A stretch of DNA of 64,000 nt, taken from positions 124,001 to 188,000 of the forward strand of contig CAZKRL010000001.1 in NCBI GenBank assembly GCA_964555295.1, written 5' to 3'. Of the stretch, positions 43,079 to 52,647 are shown in pieces. The stretch is from CAZKRL01 sp964555295. Its GTDB lineage: Bacteria; Bacteroidota; Bacteroidia; Flavobacteriales_D; Sanyastnellaceae. A program made the position numbers and the translations under genes. Numbering within the stretch: position 1 is the first letter of the stretch; each line of letters opens with the position of its first letter. Below the pieces are notes generated by a model. That model did no database searches. It was not told the origin of the DNA and saw only the letters and a list, made by a program, of their open reading frames with translations.

Positions 43079-43180
43079 AATAAAGGCAGCAAAAGAAATA
43101 CAGTAATCCATATCGCACATAAGGTTTTCCCACTTTCGTGATTGTACTTTCACCGCGATGAAATCAACTACGACAAATAC

Positions 43181-44212
43181 ATGGACTCACTGAGTCAAAT
43201 CGTGCTCGGCGCCGCAGTGGGAGAGATAACTTTCGGAAAGCGATTAGGCAACCGGGCAATTCTTTGGGGTGCAATTGCAGGCACCATACCCGATCTTGAT
43301 GTGCTTGCCAATGTATTTGTGAAGGATGAACTTGCGAGATTGCATCTGCATCGCGGATGGACCCACTCTATGTGGATTCAGATTCCACTCTCGTGGATTT
43401 TCGCGCGGCTCACCTTTCGCATTGCAAAAGACAACGCCTCCATGCAACGATGGTGGCTTTTTTGGTACCTCGCATTTATCACTCACACATTACTCGATTG
43501 CTGCACTACCTATGGAACACAACTCATGGCGCCATTTAGTGACACGCTTGTGGGCTTCAATAATATCGCTGTGGTAGATCCATTCTGGACGCTGCCATTC
43601 ATGATTTTATTGGTGATCGGCATGTTCTTTAACAAGAATCATCCGCAACGTAAAAAATGGGCCATTGCCGCGTGCAGTTGGGCCACCGTATATCTGTTAT
43701 ACACAGTGTTCAATAAATTCAACGTACATCAGCGAATGACAGATTCATTGCAGCAACAGCATATTAGCTACAACGAGCTCAGCACCTCACCTTCAATGTT
43801 CAACAACTGGCTTTGGGCGGGAATTGCCACAAGCGAGGATAGCATCTACGTCGCTGAGTATTCGGTGCTGCAGCATAATGATTGCTTGCAATGGCTGGGA
43901 TTTCCCAGAAACAAGGATTTGCTCGAGCAATGCAATGACAAAGAAATGATATCGACCCTTGATTGGTTTGGTCAGGGAAAATCCTTTGCAATACCGGTAG
44001 ATGGCGGCTTCGATTACTTCATTATCAAGTGGGGTCGAGCGAATATTTTAGAGACCGAACCCCATAAAGCGTTCATGTTTTACTGGGAGATCAGAAATGA
44101 AAATGGCGCCTGTGTGTCTCATCAAATTCAACCCCAGTGGGATCGTTCCGATTTGCGTGACGCATTGGGGAAATTTCAACAACGTATTCTCGAAGGTCCA
44201 ACTTGTGAGTAA
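43181..44212 (+). CDS. YdjM-like membrane protein (metal-dependent hydrolase, DUF457)
   Basis: 343 residues from the ATG at 43181, chosen because MDSLSQIVLGAAVGE is the family N-terminus; an upstream ATG is not conserved-looking. The N-terminal 170 residues carry four membrane helices with His/Asp motifs: IPDLD, HRGWTHSMW and THTLLDCCT, the proposed metal site of this YdjM/LexA-regulated group. The C-terminal half is soluble (KFNVHQRMTDS onward). Family members are annotated as metal-dependent hydrolases without a proven substrate. It lies 51 bp upstream of valS on the same strand. Confidence 0.85.
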   Translation: MDSLSQIVLGAAVGEITFGKRLGNRAILWGAIAGTIPDLDVLANVFVKDELARLHLHRGWTHSMWIQIPLSWIFARLTFRIAKDNASMQRWWLFWYLAFITHTLLDCCTTYGTQLMAPFSDTLVGFNNIAVVDPFWTLPFMILLVIGMFFNKNHPQRKKWAIAACSWATVYLLYTVFNKFNVHQRMTDSLQQQHISYNELSTSPSMFNNWLWAGIATSEDSIYVAEYSVLQHNDCLQWLGFPRNKDLLEQCNDKEMISTLDWFGQGKSFAIPVDGGFDYFIIKWGRANILETEPHKAFMFYWEIRNENGACVSHQIQPQWDRSDLRDALGKFQQRILEGPTCE

Positions 44213-44237
44213 CAAGAATAGGGTGGCTCTGAGTGCT

Positions 44238-44245
44238 TAATTTCG
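44238..44245 (+). promoter_or_regulatory. -7-like box TAATTTCG upstream of valS
   Basis: One mismatch to TAnnTTTG, 18 bases before the ATG at 44264. A TTG at 44203-44205 is too far away to pair well. Confidence 0.3.
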
Positions 44246-44263
44246 CGAGCACTGATTATTCCT

Positions 44264-46885
44264 ATGAACGAGATTGCGAGTAAATACGATCCTAAAACCG
44301 TTGAAGATAAATGGTATGCATACTGGCTGGAGCATAAACTTTTCGAGAGCAAGCCCGACCACAGAGCGTCTTACACCATTGTAATTCCGCCACCTAACGT
44401 AACAGGTGTATTGCACATGGGGCATATGCTCAACAACACCATTCAGGATCTGCTGATTCGAAGAGCAAGGATGCGCGGGATGAACGCGCTCTGGGTTCCC
44501 GGCACAGATCACGCTTCCATCGCAACCGAAGCGAAAGTGGTACAGAAGCTCCGCAGCGAAGGCATCAAAAAATCGGATCTCAGCCGCGATGAATTTCTCA
44601 AACATGCATGGGAATGGACTCACAAACATGGTGGTATCATTCTCGAACAACTCAAAAAACTCGGTGCCAGCTGCGACTGGTCGCGCACACGCTTCACCAT
44701 GGATGAGAAATACTATGACAGCGTTATCGATTGCTTCATTGATCTTCACAAAAAGGGAAAAATTTATCGCGGCTCACGAATGATCAACTGGGATCCAGCC
44801 GCACTTACCGCTTTGAGTGATGAAGAGGTGATATACAAAGAGGTTGCATCCAAGCTTTATCATGTTCGCTATCCCATCGAGGGCACAGATGATTTCATCA
44901 CGATTGCTACCACCAGACCAGAGACGATACTGGGCGACACCGCAGTTTGTGTAAATCCAAATGATACAAGATACCAATCCATCGTCGGAAAATTCGTAAC
45001 CATTCCGTTCGTCAATCGTCGTGTTCCGATCATTGCCGATGAATATGTTGATATGGAGTTTGGTACAGGATGCCTGAAGGTTACACCGGCTCACGATATC
45101 AATGACTATATGCTTGGTGAAAAATTCGGTCTCGAGATCATTGATTGCATGAACGACAACGGCACTATTAGCAGCGTAGGTGTCAATTATGCCGGACAAG
45201 ATCGATTTGCAGTGAGAGAGAAAATTGCTGAAGATCTAAACAGCATTGGACTTCTCGTAAAAGTTGAAGACATCACCAACAAGGTTGGATTCAGTGAGCG
45301 AAGCAATGCAGTAGTAGAGCCGCGTATTTCTCTTCAATGGTTTTTATCTATGAAAGAGCTGAGCAAGCCCGCACTGGATCACGTGATGAACGACGACATC
45401 CGTTTCTTTCCGCCGAAGTTCAAAAACAGTTATCGCCATTGGATGGAAAATATCAAAGACTGGTGTATATCTCGCCAGCTTTGGTGGGGCCATCGCATTC
45501 CAGCGTACTATGCCCCAGATGGAAGTTTTGCGGTGGCAAAATCTCCGGAGGAAGCGCTAAAGGTTTTCACTGCAAAAGGAATATCCATTACCGCCGATCA
45601 AATCAAACAAGATGAAGATGTACTCGATACCTGGTTTTCATCATGGTTATGGCCCATCAGTGTTTTCGATGGCTTCTACAAGGAAGACGAAGTCAAATAC
45701 TACTACCCTACTGCCGACCTTGTTACCGCTCCGGAGATTATGTTTTTCTGGGTGGCAAGAATGATTGTCGCTGGCTATGAATATCGCGGCAACCTGCCCT
45801 TCAAGAATGTTTACTACACCGGAATTGTGCGCGACAAACAAGGACGAAAAATGTCTAAGTCGCTGGGCAATTCACCGGATCCACTTGATCTGATTGCTCA
45901 ATTCGGTGCCGATGGCGTTCGTGTGGGCATGTTGTTATGCTCCCCGGCGGGCAATGATTTGCTTTTCGATGAATCATTGTGCGAACAGGGCAGAAATTTC
46001 ACCAACAAACTTTGGAATGCATTTCGACTCATCAAAGGATGGAGCGACCATTGCGACGCGTCTGCTGAAATAAGCAGCGCACAGCGAAATGCCGGTTTGT
46101 GGATGCGCACCAAAATGAATCAGGCATTGATGGATTTGAATGATGACTACGACAAATTCAGGATCAATGAGGCCCTTATGCGCACCTACAAGTTGGTGTG
46201 GGACGATTTCTGCGCTTGGTATCTCGAAATGATGAAGCCACCTTTTGGCAGCAAGCTCTCTAAATCCGCAGCGATGGAGGCCATTGCGATTCTGGAAGAT
46301 CTGTTGAAGTTACTGCATCCATTCATGCCCTTTATTACCGAAGAAATTTGGCAGCACACACGTATGAGAACCCAAGCGGCGGAATCCATCTGTCTTACTG
46401 CATGGCCAGAAGTATCCGATATTGACAACTCATTGCTTTCTCAATTCGAAGAATTCAGTGAGTCGGTGATTGAGATTAGGAATATTCGCAAGAACCAACA
46501 GATCTCCATGAGAGAGTCTCTCTCCCTCATCGTTTCCGGTCCTCGCAATACCACTTTCGATGATAGTTTAAAACAACTTTGCGGACTATCAGAAATTATT
46601 TTTTCTGACGAGAAGCCCAGAGAGAGTTTCACATTCCGAGTAGGAACGGCAGATTATTTCATCCCCTTTACTGCGAGTGTAGACGTGGCCGGTGAGCTTC
46701 AAAAACTGCAGGCAGAGTTAGATTATCACTCCGGATTTCTGCTGAGCGTTGAGAAAAAATTGAGCAATGAAAAGTTCGTGAATAATGCCCCTGCCAACGT
46801 CTTAGAAATGGAACGAAAAAAACAGAGCGATGCTCAATCGAAAATTCAATCCATACAAGAGAAAATGGCGGCGTTGAAAAATTGA
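44264..46885 (+). CDS. valS: Valyl-tRNA synthetase
   Basis: 873 residues, class I aminoacyl-tRNA synthetase. The catalytic Rossmann domain has H51-M-G-H54 in PPPNVTGVLHMGHML and K529-M-S-K-S533 in RKMSKSLGNSPDP. The editing (CP1) domain with TTRPETILGDTAV and FGTGCLKVTPAHD that clears mischarged Thr-tRNA is present. The anticodon-binding domain and C-terminal coiled coil (LQAELDYHSGFLLSVEKKLSNE) complete it. Cytosolic, essential. A strong bidirectional terminator follows. Confidence 0.98.
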   Translation: MNEIASKYDPKTVEDKWYAYWLEHKLFESKPDHRASYTIVIPPPNVTGVLHMGHMLNNTIQDLLIRRARMRGMNALWVPGTDHASIATEAKVVQKLRSEGIKKSDLSRDEFLKHAWEWTHKHGGIILEQLKKLGASCDWSRTRFTMDEKYYDSVIDCFIDLHKKGKIYRGSRMINWDPAALTALSDEEVIYKEVASKLYHVRYPIEGTDDFITIATTRPETILGDTAVCVNPNDTRYQSIVGKFVTIPFVNRRVPIIADEYVDMEFGTGCLKVTPAHDINDYMLGEKFGLEIIDCMNDNGTISSVGVNYAGQDRFAVREKIAEDLNSIGLLVKVEDITNKVGFSERSNAVVEPRISLQWFLSMKELSKPALDHVMNDDIRFFPPKFKNSYRHWMENIKDWCISRQLWWGHRIPAYYAPDGSFAVAKSPEEALKVFTAKGISITADQIKQDEDVLDTWFSSWLWPISVFDGFYKEDEVKYYYPTADLVTAPEIMFFWVARMIVAGYEYRGNLPFKNVYYTGIVRDKQGRKMSKSLGNSPDPLDLIAQFGADGVRVGMLLCSPAGNDLLFDESLCEQGRNFTNKLWNAFRLIKGWSDHCDASAEISSAQRNAGLWMRTKMNQALMDLNDDYDKFRINEALMRTYKLVWDDFCAWYLEMMKPPFGSKLSKSAAMEAIAILEDLLKLLHPFMPFITEEIWQHTRMRTQAAESICLTAWPEVSDIDNSLLSQFEEFSESVIEIRNIRKNQQISMRESLSLIVSGPRNTTFDDSLKQLCGLSEIIFSDEKPRESFTFRVGTADYFIPFTASVDVAGELQKLQAELDYHSGFLLSVEKKLSNEKFVNNAPANVLEMERKKQSDAQSKIQSIQEKMAALKN

Positions 46886-46904
46886 TCTCTGTAAAACAAA
46901 AGAG

Positions 46905-46930
46905 AAAGGCCGCATAATTGCGGCCTTTTG
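46905..46930. terminator. Bidirectional terminator between valS and the M43 protease
   Basis: Ten-base stem AAAGGCCGCA / TGCGGCCTTT with a four-base loop TAAT. T-runs lie at the right end and A-runs at the left, so it can act in both directions. It serves the plus-strand valS and the minus-strand protease gene that converge here. Confidence 0.85.
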
Positions 46931-46955
46931 ATTTTTCAATGTTTCCGTCTTCCTA

Positions 46956-49715
46956 TTACTCCACTATCATCTTCATTACTGAAGAGCCCGTCTCGGATGT
47001 GAGACGAACCATATAGATACCGGCGTTTAAATCAGAAGTATTGATACCGACCGTTTGCTTACCGGAAGTGAGATTATTCAACGGAATTGTTTTTACAATC
47101 CGACCATGACTATCTGAAATGTTTACGACAAATCCGCTTCCGCCTTTCGTATCAAACACGAGTGTCGCAGCATCTTCGCATGGATTTGGGTATACACCAA
47201 GAGAAGAAACAGAGGCATCATATTCCTTTACCGCAAGACTCGCGTTCATATTGATGTCATCGATATAGATGTTGTTAGGGTATTGACCAGCAGAAAACCT
47301 AAACTTCATACGGAACCCAGGTCCCAGTAGAGATGATGAAATAGTAAAAGATTCTTCAGACCAATCAGAACTGGAGTTAGGGATAAAGTAATTCGGATCG
47401 TTACCCGCGGTGACAAGGTCCAAACCATCTAAAGAAAGTCTCGGGGTAGCCGACCACGTTTCACCACAATCACCACTAACAAAAACCTCAAGTTTCTCAG
47501 TGACCTCTTCAATAGTTGGACTCGCTGTGGCGTATGCCCACTTAAACGTTACCTCTGCAGAATTACCAATAACGTCGGTAAAGTTGAAAGAGGGAGAGAT
47601 TAGTTCATCAATATCATATCCGCCATCATCGATTACGGTGACATCCATATCATATGCATTGAGCATTGTGCTGTAGTCTGATTGATAGCCCGCCAAATCA
47701 GTGAATCCCCAGTTGGAAGAGTTAGAGTCGTAATTCCTGGGGGTCCAGAAACTCATGAAACGAGAGTAAGACTCAAAATTCTCTCTCAGCAGTAAATCGC
47801 TAAAGTCGGTCCATTGCGGAGCGACGTATATGCTTGTAGTCTTCGAGTTAGTAGTTGATCCCTGCTCGTTGCTCACCGTTAATGTTACTGTTTTGTAACC
47901 CGGACTGGAGAATGAGACCACAGGATTACGATCAGAGCTTGTGGACGGGCTGCCATCTGTAAATGTCCAGCTCCATGTATCTACAACACCGTTGGTTGAA
48001 TTATCGAAGAAAGTAATATTTGAATTCTGGCATACCATAGGAGATTCCGGGGTGAAATCGGCCTGTGGAGCGCACACAAGCGGAGCGTCATCAGTTCCTG
48101 TAAGAGCTCTGTTTGTGTCCGTCCACAAATTATTCCTGCCCGAAAGTGTGGATGTTAAGGCAAGACGCATACGATCTTTCTGACGGTTGGTAAACATGTT
48201 ACTGCAATAAGAATACTCCATGTAATTCTGAATATTCTCAATGGCTCCAAAGCTTCCCTCCAGATTAACGTCATCTACAGAGAAGAAACCATTGTTGTCC
48301 TCAGCGTTCCATGCGTAAATCCTAAAGGTTACGGGTTGTAAAAGATTAGAGAAAGTATTACCCAAAGTGAATTTTGGCAGCATCAATGATGCCTCTGAAG
48401 CACTTAATCCTTGCTGAGCATCTGTTTCGAAAAAAACCGTATTCTGACTGACCGCCGAAATCAAATCCAAAACCTGAATTGACGTTGCATCCACCGACAG
48501 ATTTGTTGCAAAATTGTTTATCGAAGAACGCACGGAAAAAGTACGGGGCCCAGTTTCACTGCGTCCTGGACGAAAACTAATACCCGTCAGATTCATTCCG
48601 CTCCCGATTCTTGGAGTCACCGTGAACTCATAATACTTCTCCGTATTGATTTGTCCTGATAAATCGGTGAAAGAAGTAACATTATTAGGTGCACCCGAAC
48701 CCCATCCCGAGTAGGCAAACAAGCTGTCGACTTCTGTGGTAATACCCACACCTACAGCTGTAAATTCTGAACCCGATAACCGAGGAAAGTCTTCACCGTC
48801 AATGGCCAAAGCGGGAGCCGGCGTGACATCCGTCAGGAAATTGCTGTTGGCGGTTGCCCCGGAGAAGTTGTATAGAAATGTAGAAATACTGTTTTGCGCG
48901 GCTGAACAGCTGAAATCATTCAAAGCACAACTGCTGTGACCAGCGGTTACGGGTGTATCGTCTACCCCATCTTCACCACATGCCACCTCAGGTTCATTGG
49001 TACTACCCCATAGGTGCGCAAGATCGAGAAAATGGCCAATTTCGTGGGTAAGCGCACGCGACCTACCTTCAGCTCCTGTGCCAATTCTACCGAGATAATC
49101 GTGTAAAATCAAAACACCGTCTGCCCTCGCCGATTCTTGATCAATAACTGAGCTTGGATATTGACTATAGCCTGCAGCCCCACTGTTGATTCTGGCAACT
49201 GTCCAGACATTGATATAACGCTCTCTAGGCCATTGATTCAGCTTGGATCCATTATCCCCTTGAAGGGTTTCAATTGTGCGTATACGCTCAATACCATTGG
49301 TGCAATTACCCAAAGGATCCTTGGTCGCCAACTTGAACTGAATTCGACAATTCGCAGCAATGGTATCGAAGCCATTAACGATATTAATAGTATCCGGATT
49401 CAGCTTGGCGTAATCGCGATTCAAGACCTCCACCGCGTCTAAAATCTGTGCATCCGAAATATTTTCAGAACCATCGAGATGAAGAATATGAAAAACGAGC
49501 GGAAGGGTAAAAACTGCCTCCAACTCACCGTCTCTATTGGTTTGAAGACTCATCATCTCGGCCCGCATCAATTCATTGTAGTGATCCTGTGCAGCCACTA
49601 AAAATGGGTTGCGTGCTCTGTTCCTATTGTTTTCGATATCAGTGCCACAACGATATTGGGCAAAAGAAGATAACGCTGTAAATAAGAACAATACGGGTAT
49701 AAAATTCCTGATCAT
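46956..49715 (-). CDS. M43 cytophagalysin-type zinc metalloprotease, T9SS-exported, with inserted domain
   Basis: 919 residues from the ATG at 49715, giving the signal peptide MIRNFIPVLFLFTALSSFAQ; a strong promoter at 49737-49766 excludes the upstream ATG. The zinc site HEIGHFLDLAH is at residues 224-234, followed by CGEDGVDDTP. The family's Met-turn (NYMEYS, residues 497-502) comes about 260 residues later instead of closely behind, because a beta-rich stretch (about 277-492; GMNLTGISFRPGRSETGP, FRIYAWNAEDNNGFFSVDDV) is inserted in the catalytic domain. A PKD domain (about 550-635), a jelly-roll-like region and a T9SS sorting domain (LGVYPNPCEDAATLVF, GIYMVRLTSETG) follow. It is a surface or secreted protease. 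Confidence 0.9.
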   Translation of the reverse strand: MIRNFIPVLFLFTALSSFAQYRCGTDIENNRNRARNPFLVAAQDHYNELMRAEMMSLQTNRDGELEAVFTLPLVFHILHLDGSENISDAQILDAVEVLNRDYAKLNPDTINIVNGFDTIAANCRIQFKLATKDPLGNCTNGIERIRTIETLQGDNGSKLNQWPRERYINVWTVARINSGAAGYSQYPSSVIDQESARADGVLILHDYLGRIGTGAEGRSRALTHEIGHFLDLAHLWGSTNEPEVACGEDGVDDTPVTAGHSSCALNDFSCSAAQNSISTFLYNFSGATANSNFLTDVTPAPALAIDGEDFPRLSGSEFTAVGVGITTEVDSLFAYSGWGSGAPNNVTSFTDLSGQINTEKYYEFTVTPRIGSGMNLTGISFRPGRSETGPRTFSVRSSINNFATNLSVDATSIQVLDLISAVSQNTVFFETDAQQGLSASEASLMLPKFTLGNTFSNLLQPVTFRIYAWNAEDNNGFFSVDDVNLEGSFGAIENIQNYMEYSYCSNMFTNRQKDRMRLALTSTLSGRNNLWTDTNRALTGTDDAPLVCAPQADFTPESPMVCQNSNITFFDNSTNGVVDTWSWTFTDGSPSTSSDRNPVVSFSSPGYKTVTLTVSNEQGSTTNSKTTSIYVAPQWTDFSDLLLRENFESYSRFMSFWTPRNYDSNSSNWGFTDLAGYQSDYSTMLNAYDMDVTVIDDGGYDIDELISPSFNFTDVIGNSAEVTFKWAYATASPTIEEVTEKLEVFVSGDCGETWSATPRLSLDGLDLVTAGNDPNYFIPNSSSDWSEESFTISSSLLGPGFRMKFRFSAGQYPNNIYIDDINMNASLAVKEYDASVSSLGVYPNPCEDAATLVFDTKGGSGFVVNISDSHGRIVKTIPLNNLTSGKQTVGINTSDLNAGIYMVRLTSETGSSVMKMIVE

Positions 49716-49736
49716 GTTTAGGTTATTTGATTTGAG

Positions 49737-49766
49737 CAAATATAAAGTGCGGGGGTATCAATCAAA
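49737..49766 (-). promoter_or_regulatory. Bacteroidota promoter (TTTG-N18-TATATTTG) of the M43 protease
   Basis: The best promoter in the window. On the minus strand TTTG (49763-49766) is followed 18 bases later by TATATTTG (49737-49744), matching both the -33 and -7 elements of the Bacteroidota sigma factor. The start codon at 49715 lies 21 bases downstream of the -7 box. Confidence 0.6.
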
Positions 49767-49828
49767 TCTATTCTTCGAAATTCTCCTATGGGCGAGATTT
49801 TATAAAAATTAATTACTAAGTTTCCGTC

Positions 49829-50332
49829 GTGAATCCATCACGGAGAATACTGCTAGTTATCATCGCATGCGCCGCCCTGATTCAAATGGGCGGCAGCTGG
49901 TCCATATCATTTCTGCTGCGCCGGATGCACAAAACTGAGATGCATGCAAGAATCCGCAACGGAGCAAAGGGTGTCTTAATTCGCTTATCCGAGCAAGAGT
50001 TTCAAGACACCAAAATAGAAGGTGACGAAATTCAGATTGGCGATCAATTTTACGACATCATCAAGGTCACGCGCAACGGCAACCAATTGCAAATTGAGGC
50101 ATTGCATGACTCGAAAGAAAATATACTCAAGGATATTCAAAACACGGGGCGAGGAAAGAATATGTTATTACACATTGCGAAAATTTTCACTCCACTCTAT
50201 CATCCTGAACCCACTTTAAACTTGAATTTTCAAGGATTTGACTCTCATATAAAACATTGCGAAATGTTGTCAGGGCATTCCTCCCAATATCACCCACAAG
50301 ACACAGTGGCACCTCCGGATGATATCTTATGA
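49829..50332 (+). CDS. Small membrane-anchored protein upstream of the TonB receptor, function unknown
   Basis: 167 residues from a GTG at 49829. One N-terminal helix (RILLVIIACAALIQMGG, then WSISFLLRR) is followed by a beta-rich soluble domain and a His-containing C-terminus (IKHCEMLSGHSSQYHPQD). It is likely anchored in the inner membrane facing the periplasm. I do not recognise a family. It stands 49 bp before the TonB-dependent receptor on the same strand. The His/Cys/Met-rich segments hint at metal handling; this is a guess. The -7-like TAAGTTTC lies just upstream. Confidence 0.65.
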   Translation: MNPSRRILLVIIACAALIQMGGSWSISFLLRRMHKTEMHARIRNGAKGVLIRLSEQEFQDTKIEGDEIQIGDQFYDIIKVTRNGNQLQIEALHDSKENILKDIQNTGRGKNMLLHIAKIFTPLYHPEPTLNLNFQGFDSHIKHCEMLSGHSSQYHPQDTVAPPDDIL

Positions 50333-50381
50333 ACTGCGCAGCGCGCTGAAGAAATAAGTATAATCTATCATCCAATAAAAC

Positions 50382-52583
50382 ATGAAAAAAATAATCACAG
50401 GAGCTGTGTGTGCGCTCCTATCCATATTTTCCAACGCACAAACCCAAGGGATTCAAGACACATCCTACTTCGAAGAGGTTGTAGTTAGCGCTACACGAGA
50501 CGGCGAAAAACGCAAGAATATCGGTCAACAAATTCTTACGCTTGATAAAACTTTTATAGAGAATTCTCAATCACAATCAATGGCGGATGTGCTATCCAAC
50601 AGCGGTGAAGTTTTCGTTCAGAAAAGTCAGCAAGGCGGAGGAAGTCCGGTTATCCGAGGTTTCGAAGCGAGTAGAATTTTACTTGCTGTAGATGGCGTTC
50701 GTATGAACAACCTCATTTACCGAGGAGGACACTTACAAAATATCATCACTGTTGATCCTTACTGCCTCGAACGTGCAGAAGTACTGTTTGGTCCAGCTTC
50801 CGTAATGTTTGGAAGCGATGCGCTAGGCGGGGTGGTGCACATGATGACCAAACGCCCGGAATTCGCAATAGACGGAGTTAGAAAAGTCAGTGGATCTTCC
50901 TTCACCAGATATTCTAATGTCAACAATGAGTCGACATCCGGAATTACCATCAACATTGGCGGCAGCAAAATAGCATCGCTCACCTCATTTACCTACTCGA
51001 CATTTGGTGACTTACGTAGTGGTACCACGCAAAACCCGTTTGCGGGATTTATGTATGGCGAAAGAAATTATTACATAGACCGATTCAACGGCAAAGACAG
51101 CGTTGTGAAAAATGCAGATCGCTTCATGCAAGTTTCTTCAGGTTATCGTCAGTACAATTTGCTTCAGAAACTCAGCCTGAAATCAGGCCTATACACCACC
51201 CACACGTTGAATCTGCAATTCAGTAATTCATCAGACGTGCCGAGATATGATCGTCTCACTGACGAAAGCGAAGGAGCTCTCAAATACGCTGATTGGTATT
51301 ATGGCCCTCAACTGCGCGGGCTTGCGGCATACGAAATAAGCAGCAACAATGATAACCGTTACATTCAGCGTTTCCAGTTGAGAGCACATGCGCAAAAGAT
51401 TCAGGAAAGCCGCTATCAACGAAGATTTCAGAGCGATGCTTTGCAAAAGCGCATCGAAGATGTTTTCGCGGGAGGTCTTAATATCGACGCCCGTCGCAAT
51501 GCCGGTCGCCATGAATTACGTTTTGGGGCCGAGGCGATTTATAACACCCTCACCAGTACAGCTCAGCAGAAGGACATAGTAACCGGAGTAACATCTGCAC
51601 TAGACACTAGATATCCCGGTGGTGCGAATTATACAATGAATGCCGCAGCATACCTGCTACATATATGGAAAATCAGGGAAGACCTCACAATCAGTCTCGG
51701 GGGAAGGGGCGGTTATTCAATGCTGCATTCAACAATTACAGATACCACATTCTTTCCATTCCCCTTCCAAAAAATTGATCAGAAAACCCCAGTGTATTCT
51801 GGAAGCTTCAGCATTGTTCATCTCGCTTCCGACGATCTGAAACTCTCATGGACAGTATCTACCGGTTACAGGGTACCTAACATTGATGACCTAGCGAAAA
51901 TTTTCGAGTCAGCACCGGGTCAGCTCATCGTGCCCAATCCGAATCTTAAGCCAGAAACTACAGTGGGCTCTGAATGGTCTATCAACAAAGCATTTTCAAA
52001 TAATTCATACTGGGAGTTTTGTGCCTACATGACAGAATACAAAAACGCCTTACAGACCATGCCTTACACGTTCGGAGGTCGAGACAGTGTGGAATATAAC
52101 GGAGTGAACAGCGCCGTTTTTGCACAACAAAATCAAGGCAAATCTTTAATTTATGGTGCCAGTATAAAAACAGAGGCCGCACTAGGTGAGAGAATGAGAA
52201 TCCTTGCATCACTTCAATACACTTACGGACGTGTAACCAGCGACACGGTGCAAGTACCGTTGGATCATATCCCGCCTGTGCTTGCGAGGGTTCAGTTGAC
52301 CTATCAACACCGCAGATTCGGCAGTGATTTTTACAGCCTGTTCAATGGTGCAAAAAAGATCAAAGACTACTCTCCGAGTGGTGAAGACAACCTTGCCTAT
52401 GCAACGCCAGTGGGCATGCCCGCATGGATGACTTTGAATTGGCGAGTGCGTTATACGATCGCAGAGAAGCTACAAATCTCTGTGGGAATTGAAAATATTC
52501 TCGACACACAGTACAGAACCTTTGCAAGCGGTATCAACGCGCCAGGAAGGAACTTTTACACATCGATTCGCTACAACTTCTAA
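50382..52583 (+). CDS. TonB-dependent outer-membrane receptor
   Basis: 733 residues with a signal peptide ending SNAQ. It lacks the carboxypeptidase-like N-domain. The TonB box region is FEEVVVSATRDGEK, the plug shows SGEVFVQKSQQGGGSPVIRG and VLFGPASVMFGSDALGGVV, and a 22-strand barrel follows with C-terminal FYTSIRYNF. The size and plug resemble iron-siderophore, heme or other metal-complex receptors (FepA/BtuB type). The small membrane-anchored protein lies immediately upstream. No hemophore, siderophore or regulator gene is adjacent; the ligand is unproven. Confidence 0.9.
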   Translation: MKKIITGAVCALLSIFSNAQTQGIQDTSYFEEVVVSATRDGEKRKNIGQQILTLDKTFIENSQSQSMADVLSNSGEVFVQKSQQGGGSPVIRGFEASRILLAVDGVRMNNLIYRGGHLQNIITVDPYCLERAEVLFGPASVMFGSDALGGVVHMMTKRPEFAIDGVRKVSGSSFTRYSNVNNESTSGITINIGGSKIASLTSFTYSTFGDLRSGTTQNPFAGFMYGERNYYIDRFNGKDSVVKNADRFMQVSSGYRQYNLLQKLSLKSGLYTTHTLNLQFSNSSDVPRYDRLTDESEGALKYADWYYGPQLRGLAAYEISSNNDNRYIQRFQLRAHAQKIQESRYQRRFQSDALQKRIEDVFAGGLNIDARRNAGRHELRFGAEAIYNTLTSTAQQKDIVTGVTSALDTRYPGGANYTMNAAAYLLHIWKIREDLTISLGGRGGYSMLHSTITDTTFFPFPFQKIDQKTPVYSGSFSIVHLASDDLKLSWTVSTGYRVPNIDDLAKIFESAPGQLIVPNPNLKPETTVGSEWSINKAFSNNSYWEFCAYMTEYKNALQTMPYTFGGRDSVEYNGVNSAVFAQQNQGKSLIYGASIKTEAALGERMRILASLQYTYGRVTSDTVQVPLDHIPPVLARVQLTYQHRRFGSDFYSLFNGAKKIKDYSPSGEDNLAYATPVGMPAWMTLNWRVRYTIAEKLQISVGIENILDTQYRTFASGINAPGRNFYTSIRYNF

Positions 52584-52588
52584 ACACC

Positions 52589-52616
52589 TTGTTGGCTTAA
52601 CAGTTAATTAAATTTG
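52589..52616 (+). promoter_or_regulatory. Putative promoter of ppk1-ppx (TTG-N17-TAAATTTG)
   Basis: A TTG at 52589-52591 precedes a perfect TAnnTTTG box (TAAATTTG, 52609-52616) by 17 bases. The ppk1 ATG at 52648 is 31 bases further down. Confidence 0.45.
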
Positions 52617-52617
52617 C

Positions 52618-52645
52618 GTTGCTCTATTTGTTAGTTAGAAGCAAC
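52618..52645 (+). promoter_or_regulatory. Leader hairpin of ppk1-ppx
   Basis: GTTGCT (52618-52623) pairs with AGCAAC (52640-52645); CTA/TAG extends the stem with one bulged A. It occupies nearly the whole short leader between the -7 box and the ATG at 52648. It could cap the message or limit ribosome access; no ligand or protein is known. Confidence 0.35.
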
Positions 52646-52647
52646 AC

